Shown: positions 52,051 through 61,335 of the stretch, piece after piece
How the letters are laid out: each line of letters opens with the position of its first letter
How positions within the stretch are numbered: the first letter of the stretch is position 1
DNA from: Bdellovibrio svalbardensis
GTDB taxonomy: Bacteria; Bdellovibrionota; Bdellovibrionia; Bdellovibrionales; Bdellovibrionaceae
DNA: 64,000 nt
Direction: 5' to 3'
Assembly (NCBI RefSeq): GCF_029531655.1
Contig: NZ_JANRMI010000003.1
Coordinates: 310,001 to 374,000, forward strand
Notes under the pieces: model-generated
What the model was told of the DNA's origin: nothing
The model's database searches: none
The model's input: only the letters and a program-made list of their open reading frames with translations
Translations under genes and position numbers: made by a program

Positions 52051-53874
52051 ATGCAGAGAATCATTTTAACGTTCACCCTTATTCTACTGAGCTTAGTCCA
52101 GCTTTCTTGTCAGACAAATGACAAGACGTCGATCCTATTGATTGCCGTTGACGAGCTTTCAGTGGCGGACGTCAATTGCAACCAAGAGCAAGGGGCGGGC
52201 TCTCGCAGCGGCTTCCATTTACTTTGCAAAGAATCTGTCCGCTTCACCCATGCTTACACTCCATCGACTTTGAGTGTACCCACTTTGTCATCTGTGCTGA
52301 CTGGACTATATCCTTTCCAACACAAAGTTCGCCACAACGGAGGTCCAGGACTGGCAGCAGAAGCGGACTTGTCATCTGAATTGGCTGTGCGAAATGGCTA
52401 CCGCACGAGCTTCTTTTCCGGGGGCGCACCAGTTTTTCGCAAATCTGGATTAAATCAAGGCTTCGAGCTTTTTGACGACAATATCGTCCCCAATTTCAAT
52501 AGTTTTTTCCGCCCTCTCAAAAAAACGTCCGCGCAGTTCCTTCAGTGGCTCAAACATGATGCCGGAAGCAGTCCATTTTTTAGCATTTTGTATGCGCCTG
52601 ATTTGGCTTACACCACAACAGTAACAACCACGGATCTGGGCGAAACACGCAACCTGAGCTTTGAAAGTCAGGTGGATGAGTTCGACGAAAGCCTTTATGA
52701 CCTGTTGAAACAACTGAAAGAGCAAGGACGCTGGGATAAAACAACGGTCATTCTTGTGGGTCTGAGTGGTCACAATGTCGAAGAGCGATCCGGCGAGTTG
52801 TCCACGACAAACCTGCACAGTGAGAACACCCAAGTTGCTTTGCTTATTAAACCTGCCCAAAGCAAAAAGCGTGATGAAGCCATTTACTGGAAGATCGATC
52901 AAAATGTCAGTCTGGTTGATTTAGGCAGAACGCTTTATGATCTCCTCGGCGAAACCAACTTGGATGGAGATAATTCGGATTTTCCAAGTCACTCACTCTT
53001 TGGTGTCTTAAAAAGTCCCGTGGCTCATTGGCCCGAAGATCGCACTATTTTGGTGGAATCCGGTTGGGCCGCATGGCGCAACGCTGGCCCTATGAAAACG
53101 GCTGCCATCTCAAACCATGTTCTTTATATCAACGATGAAAAGCCAAAACTTTACAACACCCTGCTGGACCGTTTCGAAGTAAACCCTCTGCCGCTGCTGC
53201 AAGAGAGCATTCTTCCGACAACCACCAAACTGCAAGGTCTTCTTCGTAAGTATCAGTTTCCCGCTTACATCGATCCCAATTCTGAATGGATGACCAAAAT
53301 GAGTCTGCCCTTCTCGCGTTGGATGAGAGCGGATCAAGAGGCCCTTTTACTCCGAGACCTCAAGCGCCTTAGCAACAATCAGCCTCGCAGTTTGGACCTC
53401 TTGAATTGGACCGCCCAAATTGCATTGAATCAAAAAGACTGGGATACACTCAAGAACCTGGGTACTAAAAATAAGATCACGGTCTGGCAGTACGTTGGCG
53501 AGAAAAATTTAAATATCAAAAACGCAAAAACCTCTGATGCCTGTCTGACACTTCTGACTATGAAGGAACTGGAGTCTTCTTACCTCAAGGAGTGTGGCGA
53601 TCCTTTGTTCTTGGAATTGATTGATTGGTTGCGTGCAGATGTGCGTGGACTTTCGAAAGAAACACAAAGAAAGAAATTTGAAAGATCATTTAAAAACTAC
53701 ATGCTCGATCAGGAAATCCAAAGAGCTAATATTGCGATGGGTCTGACCTGGGATACTTCACGAGATAACACCTTTGCCCCTTCTCGTGTCGAACTCGCTT
53801 TGCATTTGCCTGAACTCGCAAAAGTCCGAGCCCAGGCTTACAAAGCCTTAGCTACAATTGACGAAGAAGATTAG
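52051..53874 (+). CDS. Sulfatase-fold protein, probable pseudoenzyme, exported
   Basis: 607 residues. An N-terminal signal ends LVQLSC (Cys20, an irregular lipobox). The alkaline phosphatase/sulfatase fold follows: LLIAVDELSVAD matches the first metal loop (consensus D-x-L-R-x-D), and YTPSTLSVPTLSSVLTGLYPFQHKVRHN matches the nucleophile helix, where C-x-P-S-R is replaced by S-V-P-T-L. The second metal loop, normally T-S-D-H-G, reads L-S-G-H-N (238-242), losing the Asp. The C-terminal 220 residues are helical and not recognised. With key ligands changed it probably binds rather than cleaves. It ends 4 bases over the convergent PP2C-like gene. Confidence 0.82.
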   Translation: MQRIILTFTLILLSLVQLSCQTNDKTSILLIAVDELSVADVNCNQEQGAGSRSGFHLLCKESVRFTHAYTPSTLSVPTLSSVLTGLYPFQHKVRHNGGPGLAAEADLSSELAVRNGYRTSFFSGGAPVFRKSGLNQGFELFDDNIVPNFNSFFRPLKKTSAQFLQWLKHDAGSSPFFSILYAPDLAYTTTVTTTDLGETRNLSFESQVDEFDESLYDLLKQLKEQGRWDKTTVILVGLSGHNVEERSGELSTTNLHSENTQVALLIKPAQSKKRDEAIYWKIDQNVSLVDLGRTLYDLLGETNLDGDNSDFPSHSLFGVLKSPVAHWPEDRTILVESGWAAWRNAGPMKTAAISNHVLYINDEKPKLYNTLLDRFEVNPLPLLQESILPTTTKLQGLLRKYQFPAYIDPNSEWMTKMSLPFSRWMRADQEALLLRDLKRLSNNQPRSLDLLNWTAQIALNQKDWDTLKNLGTKNKITVWQYVGEKNLNIKNAKTSDACLTLLTMKELESSYLKECGDPLFLELIDWLRADVRGLSKETQRKKFERSFKNYMLDQEIQRANIAMGLTWDTSRDNTFAPSRVELALHLPELAKVRAQAYKALATIDEED

Positions 53875-54551
53875 ACCGCTACCAGGCCTAGCCAGAATGG
53901 CGTGTTGGGTGATTCTTGAATCATGCGATTGGTGATATCACCCAGATCTGCTTGATAAGCATCACGAGTCCACAAAGAAGTCGCGACCGAAGGACAAGCT
54001 AGCAAAACAAGCTGATCCCCTTCCCGCACGTAAGTATGACCACATTGTATACTGCAAGTTGGATCCAACCCTAATAGTTGTCCTGGCAATGGCGGCAAGG
54101 ACCCCACAGTCTCCGTCAACTCACTGGAGAGATCCACACCCATAGAAAGAGGCTGTAGCTTTTGACGATTGCGCTGAAGAAGTAAGCTTGGACAGCCAAC
54201 TTGCGCGTAAGCCACTTGTGGGCCTCTTTTAAAAAGCGCCAGGATTTCCACACCGGAAAAATACTGCGTGCGATTTTCACTGCGGTAAAGCATGTCGTTC
54301 GCAATCAGGACAGCTGTTCTGACGTAATTCACTTCATCCGTCAAACAGGTTAAGAACTCAAATGGAGAGGTCACCTCAACATCGGCTTTCGCGGCATTAA
54401 CATACTTCACAACTTCATCCAGAGCGCGTTGTGCATGCTCGGGCTGCCCCCAAGAGGTGGCAATCACAATCAGTGATCCATCATCCTCTGAGTGAATCAG
54501 TGGTTTGGGACGAAGAACTTTTGTGCTGTAAGATCGTTCTTGCAACTTCAT
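53871..54551 (-). CDS. PP2C-like protein lacking phosphatase metal ligands
   Basis: 226 residues, cytoplasmic. The layout recalls a PPM/PP2C phosphatase: DDGSLIVIATSWGQ where active enzymes have DGMGG, YFSGVEILALFKRGPQVAYAQVGCPSLLLQ in place of GTTLV..A..GDSR.Y, and REGDQLVLLACPSVA in place of pGD.lLLcSDG. The metal-binding Asp positions are lost, so it is either a pseudophosphatase or a different fold; the match is by eye. It is the last gene of the tadC-DUF192-FHA operon, 2 bases after FHA gene 3's end. A regulator reading threonine phosphorylation would fit. Confidence 0.65.
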   Translation of the reverse strand: MKLQERSYSTKVLRPKPLIHSEDDGSLIVIATSWGQPEHAQRALDEVVKYVNAAKADVEVTSPFEFLTCLTDEVNYVRTAVLIANDMLYRSENRTQYFSGVEILALFKRGPQVAYAQVGCPSLLLQRNRQKLQPLSMGVDLSSELTETVGSLPPLPGQLLGLDPTCSIQCGHTYVREGDQLVLLACPSVATSLWTRDAYQADLGDITNRMIQESPNTPFWLGLVAV

Positions 54552-54553
54552 AA

Positions 54554-56617
54554 TTACAAAGCCCCGTATTTCTTCAACTTGATGTATGCCTTTTTGTAGT
54601 ACTCACCATCTGGAATATCGAGATCCAAAATTTTCTTCCACTTATCCTTCGCACCCGCTTTGGCTTCGCCACCTTCGACGTTACCAAAACTTTCCTCCAA
54701 GATACCTTCTTGGTAGATGGTCATCATCTGCTTGCGCAGTTCAGAAGTATAACGCTCCATCTTCGGGATCAATTCATCGTTGGTCGGATCGACCTGGCGT
54801 GCTTTGCGCAATGCCAAGATCGCACCTTTTAAATTCTGCGACTGATACAATTTGTCAGCTTCAGCTTGATAGCTGGCTGTCTTGGTGTTCATCATCTGGC
54901 GTATCGCTGCAATATTTCGTTGCGACTGACCTTTCAGACCACCTGGATCTGGAAGTTTCGAGCCGACAACCTTTTCATAGCTGGCGATCACGTCCAGCGG
55001 GTTCTTCGCTGTCTTATGAACGGATTGAGCTTTTTCATAGATCGACTTCAACTTGGCAACTTGCCCCTGATAAACAGCCCGCTCTGCCGCTTTGGCATCA
55101 CGCTGTACAACAATGGCCTGTACTTGCATTTTCAAGTCGTTGATCTTCGGATGATCAGGGTTGAACTGCATCACAGAGCTTAAGCACTCATCCATCTCTC
55201 CTTCAGTAATAGAAGGATTGATCTTCTTTTGGCATTCAGCCACCTGCTTAACAATTTTTTCTTCTGCCTCTGCTTTTGACTTTTCAATTTCTTCCTGACG
55301 ACGCTGCTGTTCTTGAATGAACATCGCCTCTTTTGAAAGACGTTCGATCTCTTTCAAGTCTTCATAGTCTGCAATCATCTCACGAATCTTTACGATTTCG
55401 TCTTGAGCCAACTGATACTTACCCGCCATATACAGATTCTTCGCGTCTTTATAACGTTGACGAACCAAGGCCTGTTGCTCGGGCTTCAACTTCGCAAAAG
55501 CTTCTTGAGGTGATCCCGGAGCGGCAGGACCAGCCGTCGGCGTGGCCGGCTTTGGAGCTCCATCATTTTTGTTTCCGCTAAAGAGCCAAGCAAGCAAAAC
55601 AACGGCCACCGCACCAATCAGAATTTTCGGACGATGCTTTTGAAAGTCAAATTTGCCTGAAGCTGCAGCGGGTATCCCCATCTGCGGATGTGGCATGCCT
55701 TGCTGATAATTCGGCTGATATGGCATCGGCGCCATGCCACCCTGATAAGGCATCAACTCATGCGAGCCCTGCTGTTGGTACTCCATCGGCAGGATATCTT
55801 GTGATACCGGAAGCAATGGACTTGGGGGAGCGATATTCACCATTTCCAAACGACTTTGGAAATTGGAATCATGCAACTCAAAGTAAAGATAATTCTCCAA
55901 GACGGTGATCGCATCACCACTTTTAATGGCTGTGGGATCTGAGGAAGAAATCGGGCTGCCATTGACCAACGTGCCGTTTACACTGCCCAAGTCAATAATA
56001 TGAAAATTAGATCCTGCTCTGCGAATTTCAAATTGGCGCCGGCTGACGCGCTGATCGCGAATTTGGATATGACAGGAAGGTTCACGCCCGGCAATCCATG
56101 ACTCCCCGGCATCCAAGCGAATCATTTCTTTTACTTCATTGCCGCTATCGACAATTTTTATGTAAGCGGCCGTCGGGGCAACTCCAATGACAGTTTTTTC
56201 CTCGCCGCCAAAGTCATCACCACCATAATCACCGGCAGAGGTCACCGCTGGCGGATAAGCCAAGTCACCACCAGCTTCCATGCCAACACCCGCCATCGGG
56301 GCATCGGCGATAGGGCCTACATCGGCCGTCATTAAGAAATCAAATTCATAGGGAGGAACGGTAAAGGCAGACCCGTGATCCAAAGAGAACTGCTGAACCT
56401 TCTCGCCATTTTTGATTACCTCACCATAACGAGAAATCACTTCCACGGTCCAAGAACCATTTATCTTCGACAACTTGAAGTGTTCACGTGAAATTCCCTT
56501 TTCAGGTTGCAAAACGATATCACAATCTTCCTTGCGACCAGCTACATAAGCACGATCGTCAGCAAGAGCGATATCATAAACTGTTTTGCCACGAAGGCGG
56601 ACTTTCAGGCGTGCCAT
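54554..56617 (-). CDS. FHA-domain membrane protein with two FHA domains and TPR-like region
   Basis: 687 residues from the ATG at 56617, which overlaps the upstream stop as TAATG and has GGGAG before it. FHA 1 (about 1-97) keeps GRKEDCD, SREH and NG. FHA 2 (about 150-252) keeps GREPSCH and SVNGTLVNG but has SRRQ instead of S-R-x-H. A Met/Gln/Pro-rich linker leads to one membrane helix (330-347). The 340 residues beyond it are helical and charged, with TPR-like units (LYMAGKYQLAQDEIVKI; LYQSQNLKGAILALRKARQVDPTNDEL). If FHA is cytoplasmic, the TPR part is periplasmic. Third FHA gene in the operon. Confidence 0.93.
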   Translation of the reverse strand: MARLKVRLRGKTVYDIALADDRAYVAGRKEDCDIVLQPEKGISREHFKLSKINGSWTVEVISRYGEVIKNGEKVQQFSLDHGSAFTVPPYEFDFLMTADVGPIADAPMAGVGMEAGGDLAYPPAVTSAGDYGGDDFGGEEKTVIGVAPTAAYIKIVDSGNEVKEMIRLDAGESWIAGREPSCHIQIRDQRVSRRQFEIRRAGSNFHIIDLGSVNGTLVNGSPISSSDPTAIKSGDAITVLENYLYFELHDSNFQSRLEMVNIAPPSPLLPVSQDILPMEYQQQGSHELMPYQGGMAPMPYQPNYQQGMPHPQMGIPAAASGKFDFQKHRPKILIGAVAVVLLAWLFSGNKNDGAPKPATPTAGPAAPGSPQEAFAKLKPEQQALVRQRYKDAKNLYMAGKYQLAQDEIVKIREMIADYEDLKEIERLSKEAMFIQEQQRRQEEIEKSKAEAEEKIVKQVAECQKKINPSITEGEMDECLSSVMQFNPDHPKINDLKMQVQAIVVQRDAKAAERAVYQGQVAKLKSIYEKAQSVHKTAKNPLDVIASYEKVVGSKLPDPGGLKGQSQRNIAAIRQMMNTKTASYQAEADKLYQSQNLKGAILALRKARQVDPTNDELIPKMERYTSELRKQMMTIYQEGILEESFGNVEGGEAKAGAKDKWKKILDLDIPDGEYYKKAYIKLKKYGAL

Positions 56618-57798
56618 TAGAATCTCCCAGCCTCTACGTTCAAACTGCATTCTTCGTAGTACTGTTTAGCTTCTTTAAAGCTTGGATCATCTTTACGATT
56701 CTGAAGCATTGTCATAACGTTTGAATAATTCGACTGACACATACGCCAGTTTCTTTTTTCTCTATAGCGATTACCCTGGATCATATTAAATTTCACTAAC
56801 TCATCGAACTTAATTTTAGATAAATGGAAATACCGTTTCGCCAACTCATTGTCCGGATCAAGATTCAGAACCACCTGGAAAGCTTCGCGAGCACGCGCAT
56901 ACTGCCCTTGTTGGAAGTCCCTAAAGCCGCGAACAAAGTTTTCTTGAGCGCGACGATATTGAACAGAGTCGTACTTGTCTTTTTTAAGTGTCGCCAATTC
57001 CTGCGTACGCTTCTCTGCTTCCGCCACGTCTTGCAGTGAAATGGCAGAGGTACGAATGGCGTTAGGATCTTTTGCATTTTTATTTTTTGATCCTGACAAA
57101 AAGAACCATCCAACCAGGCCCACGATTGCAATAATACCGTAGAAGCGCACCTTTGGATTCTGTAACAGGCCACCACCAGAGCCCACCGCGCCACCCATTG
57201 CTGGACCCGCGTGAGGAGCTTGATAGCCACCATAGTTCATACCGCCATTATTGTGCGGCATTCCCGGCAATCCACCCGCTTGAGGCATAGATGGCGGCAT
57301 CGACTGCTGAAAGGCCGGGATATGAACTCCCTGCGCCTGCGGCGTCGAAGGCATCTGCGGCTTGGGTGTAAAGACCGGAGCTGGAGTCACTGGCGTAAAT
57401 GGACTGGAAGGTCTTGCTGCCGGAGTCAAAGGCGAAGGCGCAGGAGCAACCGGCGTCGAAACAACCTCTGGCAAATCGGCAATGAAGCGAATCTCTGTGT
57501 CACCAATTTGAATCACAGAGTCTTTTCTTAAAACCTCTGATTGAACACTTTCCCCATCCAAAAGGATGAAGTTCTTGCCACTTAAATTCACAACTAAGAA
57601 ATCCGAACCACGCTGTTTGATTTCAGCATGCTGACGACTCACACGTGGATCGCTGGAAAGAACAATGTCGTTCTCTGGACCGCGCCCAATCGTGGCACTG
57701 CCCTTTGTGAAGCTCAGACGCAGACCAATATGCGGCCCTTTCGTCACTTCAATTTCAAATTTCAATCCATCCTTCACGTTCGGAGCCGCACTCATCAT
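56617..57798 (-). CDS. FHA-domain membrane protein with TPR-like region
   Basis: 393 residues. One FHA domain (about 25-105) with IGRGPENDIVL and SRQHAEI, but the usual NGT loop reads GKNFILLDG, so phosphothreonine binding may be altered. A Pro-rich linker (110-205), one membrane helix (about 217-236) and a helical tail with a TPR-like unit (YARAREAFQVVLNLDPDNELAKRYF) follow. The tail resembles that of the next gene. It starts at an ATGATGA overlap with the upstream stop and ends in a TAATG overlap. Second FHA gene in the operon. Confidence 0.93.
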   Translation of the reverse strand: MMSAAPNVKDGLKFEIEVTKGPHIGLRLSFTKGSATIGRGPENDIVLSSDPRVSRQHAEIKQRGSDFLVVNLSGKNFILLDGESVQSEVLRKDSVIQIGDTEIRFIADLPEVVSTPVAPAPSPLTPAARPSSPFTPVTPAPVFTPKPQMPSTPQAQGVHIPAFQQSMPPSMPQAGGLPGMPHNNGGMNYGGYQAPHAGPAMGGAVGSGGGLLQNPKVRFYGIIAIVGLVGWFFLSGSKNKNAKDPNAIRTSAISLQDVAEAEKRTQELATLKKDKYDSVQYRRAQENFVRGFRDFQQGQYARAREAFQVVLNLDPDNELAKRYFHLSKIKFDELVKFNMIQGNRYREKRNWRMCQSNYSNVMTMLQNRKDDPSFKEAKQYYEECSLNVEAGRF

Positions 57799-59447
57799 GA
57801 GCCTCCGTCAGTTGGTGAAACCGTAATCAGATAATAATCGACATCAGATGGTGATGAACTCATTGCCTGACAACTGAGAATGCATAAATGACCACTGAAT
57901 TCGAGCTGATCTGTATGAATCACTCGAGAGTTCTCACGACTTTTTCCAACCAAATGCTCAATGTTCTGTTGAAGAGCGGCATCAGGAATGGCCGTGTACA
58001 TCTGTCCCAGAAGAGCAGACAACTCCGAGTGTGCGACTTGAGCAAATGAAGGACTGCAGGCAATAAGTCGCCCGTCTTTAGCGATCGCAACCGCCGGGAA
58101 TCCTATCATTTGCACCAGGTTTTCGGCTTCGGCATCTTTATTTACAAAGTTGCCACCAGCCCCACCCTCATCACGGGCACCGTTCACATAACGAGTCAGA
58201 AGACTGTTGATATTGCCAATCAAAGCCTGCAACGGAGGGAACATAAAGTCCACTTCGGTGCTGTCTTTCTTCTCTCTCATGGCTACGTCCAACTGCGAGT
58301 TCAAACTGGCAATAGGATATTCAATAAGCTTGTACATAAAGAAGAACACCAAAAGTCCTACGAGAGTGGCGATCACCAATGTCTGCATAAACAAACTGAT
58401 CGCGCGGCCGTCATCAAAGGCCAAACTTCCGATATCATAAAGTACAATCGCATGAGCTTTAACCGACTGCTCACCCGTATTTGGATCGAACAAACCAATC
58501 GGGAAGCTGGCACCTATCGTAGATGAATCCACTTCCACGGATTGAGGGCGCATTTCACGACGAGCCACATGCACGAATGGCAAATCCGGAGTCGTTCCCG
58601 CGCGAGTCGCCGGAGCCAGGATCATACCGTCAGCCTGCTGCACGATGAGAACTTGTTTCACACCGTCTTCGGACTCTGCCTGATTCGTCGTCAAAGTAGA
58701 AAAACTATTTTGCAATAAAGCCGATTGATTCATCGTCGCCACAGTCCGTGCTATCGAAGCCGCGCGACGTTTACTTTCATTGATGATGCTCGCTCTGGAA
58801 ATAGCCACCATCGGAATCATCGACAACAAAGTCGTCATGAAAATGAATAGAACGACAAAGCCCAAAAGGACCATTTTAAATTCAATATACGTTGGAAGCT
58901 TGTAGACTCCCGGCAAGGCCACTTTGTCGATATAGTCCATGACTTTATCGACGACCGCCTTCATTCCGCCAGGATGGTACGCTGGTGCTGGAGCAGGTCC
59001 TGCACCAGCAGCCGCGCCGGGCATTCCCGCCATGGGCTGAGGCATACCTTGAGTGTACTGTTGCTGTTGATACATTTGCGGAGGCATCTGCGGAGCCGCT
59101 CCCCCACCATAATAAGGGGTTGGCGCTTTTTGTTGACGAGGTGCCTGAGCTCTCGCATCCGGAGCCGGAATCACGTCTGCCAATACATCATGAATGCCCA
59201 GCTTGTCGCCAAGTCTCATGATTCCCGTTTGCATGCGGATTCCGTTCAAGAATGTACCGTTGCTTGATTTCAAATCCGTGATAACAATTTTTTCTTTATA
59301 AACCGTCACTTCGGTATGCTCTTTAGACACACCTGCACTGGTGATTTTAATATCACAAGTCGGAGCGCGACCGATCACATTGCGCCCCATCTTCAATTCC
59401 AAAATTTGACCGGCTTGAGGGCCGGTTAAAACCCTAAGTGCCCACAT
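57795..59447 (-). CDS. FHA-domain sensor with two membrane helices and PAS-like domain
   Basis: 550 residues. A canonical FHA domain (about 1-95; IGRAPTCDIKI, SKEHTEV, SSNGTFLNG) is followed by a Gln/Pro/Gly/Met-rich linker, a first membrane helix (about 192-214), a 135-residue extracytoplasmic sensor, a second helix (about 350-372), a HAMP-like stretch and a PAS-like domain (about 440-545; LVQMIGFPAVAIAKDGRLIACSPSFAQV). This is the layout of a receptor without a kinase or cyclase, so it must signal through its FHA or PAS parts. It overlaps DUF192 by 14 bases. First FHA gene in the operon. Confidence 0.92.
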   Translation of the reverse strand: MWALRVLTGPQAGQILELKMGRNVIGRAPTCDIKITSAGVSKEHTEVTVYKEKIVITDLKSSNGTFLNGIRMQTGIMRLGDKLGIHDVLADVIPAPDARAQAPRQQKAPTPYYGGGAAPQMPPQMYQQQQYTQGMPQPMAGMPGAAAGAGPAPAPAYHPGGMKAVVDKVMDYIDKVALPGVYKLPTYIEFKMVLLGFVVLFIFMTTLLSMIPMVAISRASIINESKRRAASIARTVATMNQSALLQNSFSTLTTNQAESEDGVKQVLIVQQADGMILAPATRAGTTPDLPFVHVARREMRPQSVEVDSSTIGASFPIGLFDPNTGEQSVKAHAIVLYDIGSLAFDDGRAISLFMQTLVIATLVGLLVFFFMYKLIEYPIASLNSQLDVAMREKKDSTEVDFMFPPLQALIGNINSLLTRYVNGARDEGGAGGNFVNKDAEAENLVQMIGFPAVAIAKDGRLIACSPSFAQVAHSELSALLGQMYTAIPDAALQQNIEHLVGKSRENSRVIHTDQLEFSGHLCILSCQAMSSSPSDVDYYLITVSPTDGGS

Positions 59448-59784
59448 AGAGTTGATCTCCCACGCTGATCTTCAACTTGCTGCTGGTTCCAGAGGCCATC
59501 TCAATAACTGAACTTGCACCCCACACCGGAGGTACCAAGCGCCAAGGTTTAACATCTTGATAAATGGCTTTCACTTTCAAACTCTTATCTACAAATACGC
59601 AATCAATAGAGAACTGCATAAAACAGGTATGGATGCTGTTGCAGCGATGGATCCACATAGCCTGGTCTTGAGCAAGCGACTTTCTGCCCAAAAGACCTTT
59701 GCCACGAGTCCAGAAAGTTTTTGCAACCTCCAGATTCCCGATCAGCGTGCTGTTTGTAGATTTATTTCCTAACACTGCCATCAT
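59434..59784 (-). CDS. DUF192 domain protein
   Basis: 116 residues, the whole length being a DUF192 domain: KTFWTRGKGLLGRKSLAQDQAMWI, the CNSIHTCFMQFSIDCVFVD core and VIEMASGTSSKLKISVGDQL. The family is a small beta fold of unknown role, usually exported; this one has no signal peptide. Its start overlaps the tadC stop (TAATG) and its end overlaps the FHA sensor gene by 14 bases. DUF192 genes are sometimes found near pilus/secretion genes. Confidence 0.9.
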   Translation of the reverse strand: MMAVLGNKSTNSTLIGNLEVAKTFWTRGKGLLGRKSLAQDQAMWIHRCNSIHTCFMQFSIDCVFVDKSLKVKAIYQDVKPWRLVPPVWGASSVIEMASGTSSKLKISVGDQLYVGT

Positions 59785-60695
59785 TATTTTCCGCCACCAT
59801 ACATAAATGAAACTGCCACCGGACCAAACACCATGATGAAAACCGCTGGCAAAATAAATATCATCAACGGGATCAAGATGGCTTGCGAAGCTCGCGCTCC
59901 GGCCTTCTCTGCTCTCACGAAGCGTTCAAGTCTCATTTGTTCTGACTGATCCTTTAAAACCTGGGAAATACTTGCTCCTGTCGATTCAGCATCGACCAAA
60001 ACAGCCACGAAGCTCGTGATCTCGTTCATATCCAAACGCTCAGCCATCTCTTTCAAGGCCTGAGTTTTAGAAGAACCGATCTTGATATCTTTCAAAACAA
60101 TGCTGAATTCATCTGCCAGGACGCTGTCAGAGTTCGCCGCCTTATCCACGATTTTTTGAATCGCCGAGAAGAAATCTAAACCTGCTTCCACTGACAAGGC
60201 CAAAAGATCGATAAAGAACGGCAAATCCGCGCGCACTGAAAGCTCACGCTTTTTCTTTTCGCCCTTGGAGTGAATTTGCGGCAAATAGAAACCAATGAGA
60301 CCCAACCCCAGACACATGAAAGGCGAAAGCCCCAATTGCAACGAGAAGTTCATGATCAGCAAGAAGATCGGGAACATGATGCCCCAAAGAAGTTGCAATC
60401 CAATGAACTCATCCTCATTCAGTTCCGCAGAAAGGCCCGACGTCTTGATAAACTTACGAACTTTTTTGCGATACTTCTCACTACGCACTCTTAAGGCATG
60501 TTGCAAAGTGAATTGATGCACCAACGGACGAGAGAAATTGATAATAGGGTTTTTAGATTTAACAGGCTCATCGTTATTCGCCCACGACAGTTGCGCTTTG
60601 TCTTTATTGCTGGCAAAGATCGAGCTGACAAATAGGAAGACCGCCACTCCTGCGAGCAGCAATCCTAGAATGAGCATTAACTCTGCACTTCCCAT
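59784..60695 (-). CDS. TadC-like type II secretion system F protein
   Basis: 303 residues from the ATG at 60695 with GAGGCG upstream (the frame opens at 60845, inside maf). A membrane helix at the start (MLILGLLLAGVAVFLFVSS), two in the middle and one at the end (LIPLMIFILPAVFIMVFGPV) flank the T2SSF domain (FIDLLALSVEAGLDFFSAIQKI; LAEMAERLDMNEITSFVAVLVDAESTGASISQVL region). TadC with TadB forms the inner-membrane platform of Flp pili. No tadA, tadB, flp or secretin gene is here; it is instead first in an operon of FHA proteins. maf is divergent, 28 bases away. Confidence 0.9.
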   Translation of the reverse strand: MGSAELMLILGLLLAGVAVFLFVSSIFASNKDKAQLSWANNDEPVKSKNPIINFSRPLVHQFTLQHALRVRSEKYRKKVRKFIKTSGLSAELNEDEFIGLQLLWGIMFPIFLLIMNFSLQLGLSPFMCLGLGLIGFYLPQIHSKGEKKKRELSVRADLPFFIDLLALSVEAGLDFFSAIQKIVDKAANSDSVLADEFSIVLKDIKIGSSKTQALKEMAERLDMNEITSFVAVLVDAESTGASISQVLKDQSEQMRLERFVRAEKAGARASQAILIPLMIFILPAVFIMVFGPVAVSFMYGGGK

Positions 60696-60723
60696 TTTCG
60701 CCTCTTTGTGTTCAAGTGAACTC

Positions 60724-61311
60724 ATGATGCCGATCAACCAAAAATTAATTCTTGCATCCGAGTCACCACGCAGAAGACAACTTCTTGCCGAAGCTGGTTT
60801 TTCATTCGACGTGGTTTCAGTTAAAGTATCGGAAATTCCTGACAAAAACCTGAATGTAAACGATCAGATTTTAGATATCGCCAGACGTAAAGCGAGGCAG
60901 TCTTATGCAGATCTAAAGGCCAGTCGAAGCGATGAGTTTATCGTCCTATCCGCCGACACCGAGGTCATTTGGGAGGGGGCTCCCCTGGGTAAGCCTCAAG
61001 ATCGCAACGATGCCTATAGGATTTTAAAACTTTTGTCTGGAAATGTTCATGAGGTGCTGACCGCAGTATGTATGATCAGCTCACCTTCAGGTCGAGAGCT
61101 GTCTCAGGTTGAGACGACAAAAATATTCTTCAAAAATCTGACTGACAATGAAATCTGGACCTATATTGATACAAAAGAACCCATGGATAAGGCCGGAGCC
61201 TATGGAATTCAAGGTCTTGGGGGCAAGTTTGTGGAAAAGTATGAAGGCCCTTTCGATAATGTGGTGGGTCTTCCGATAAGTGTAGTACGGGATCTCTTGG
61301 CGAAATTTTAG
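60724..61311 (+). CDS. maf: Maf family nucleotide pyrophosphatase
   Basis: 195 residues from the ATG at 60724 (a second ATG follows directly; the frame opens at 60538). Maf hydrolyses non-canonical or damaged nucleoside triphosphates, and affects septum formation when overproduced. The family marks are ILASESPRRRQLL, LSADTEVIWEGAPLGKP (consensus DTVV changed to DTEV), LSGNVHEVLTAV and KAGAYGIQGLGGKFVEKYEGPFDNVVGLP. It shares a 28-base promoter gap with tadC on the other strand. Followed 24 bases later by a TPR-like gene. Confidence 0.95.
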   Translation: MMPINQKLILASESPRRRQLLAEAGFSFDVVSVKVSEIPDKNLNVNDQILDIARRKARQSYADLKASRSDEFIVLSADTEVIWEGAPLGKPQDRNDAYRILKLLSGNVHEVLTAVCMISSPSGRELSQVETTKIFFKNLTDNEIWTYIDTKEPMDKAGAYGIQGLGGKFVEKYEGPFDNVVGLPISVVRDLLAKF

Positions 61312-61335
61312 TCCCCCACAGAGAGGGTTCTAAAA

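Noticed and set aside
54586-55143. Plus-strand open frame (185 codons)
   Set aside because: Shadow of the FHA/TPR gene on the other strand, rich in Ser, Arg and Trp without domain features.
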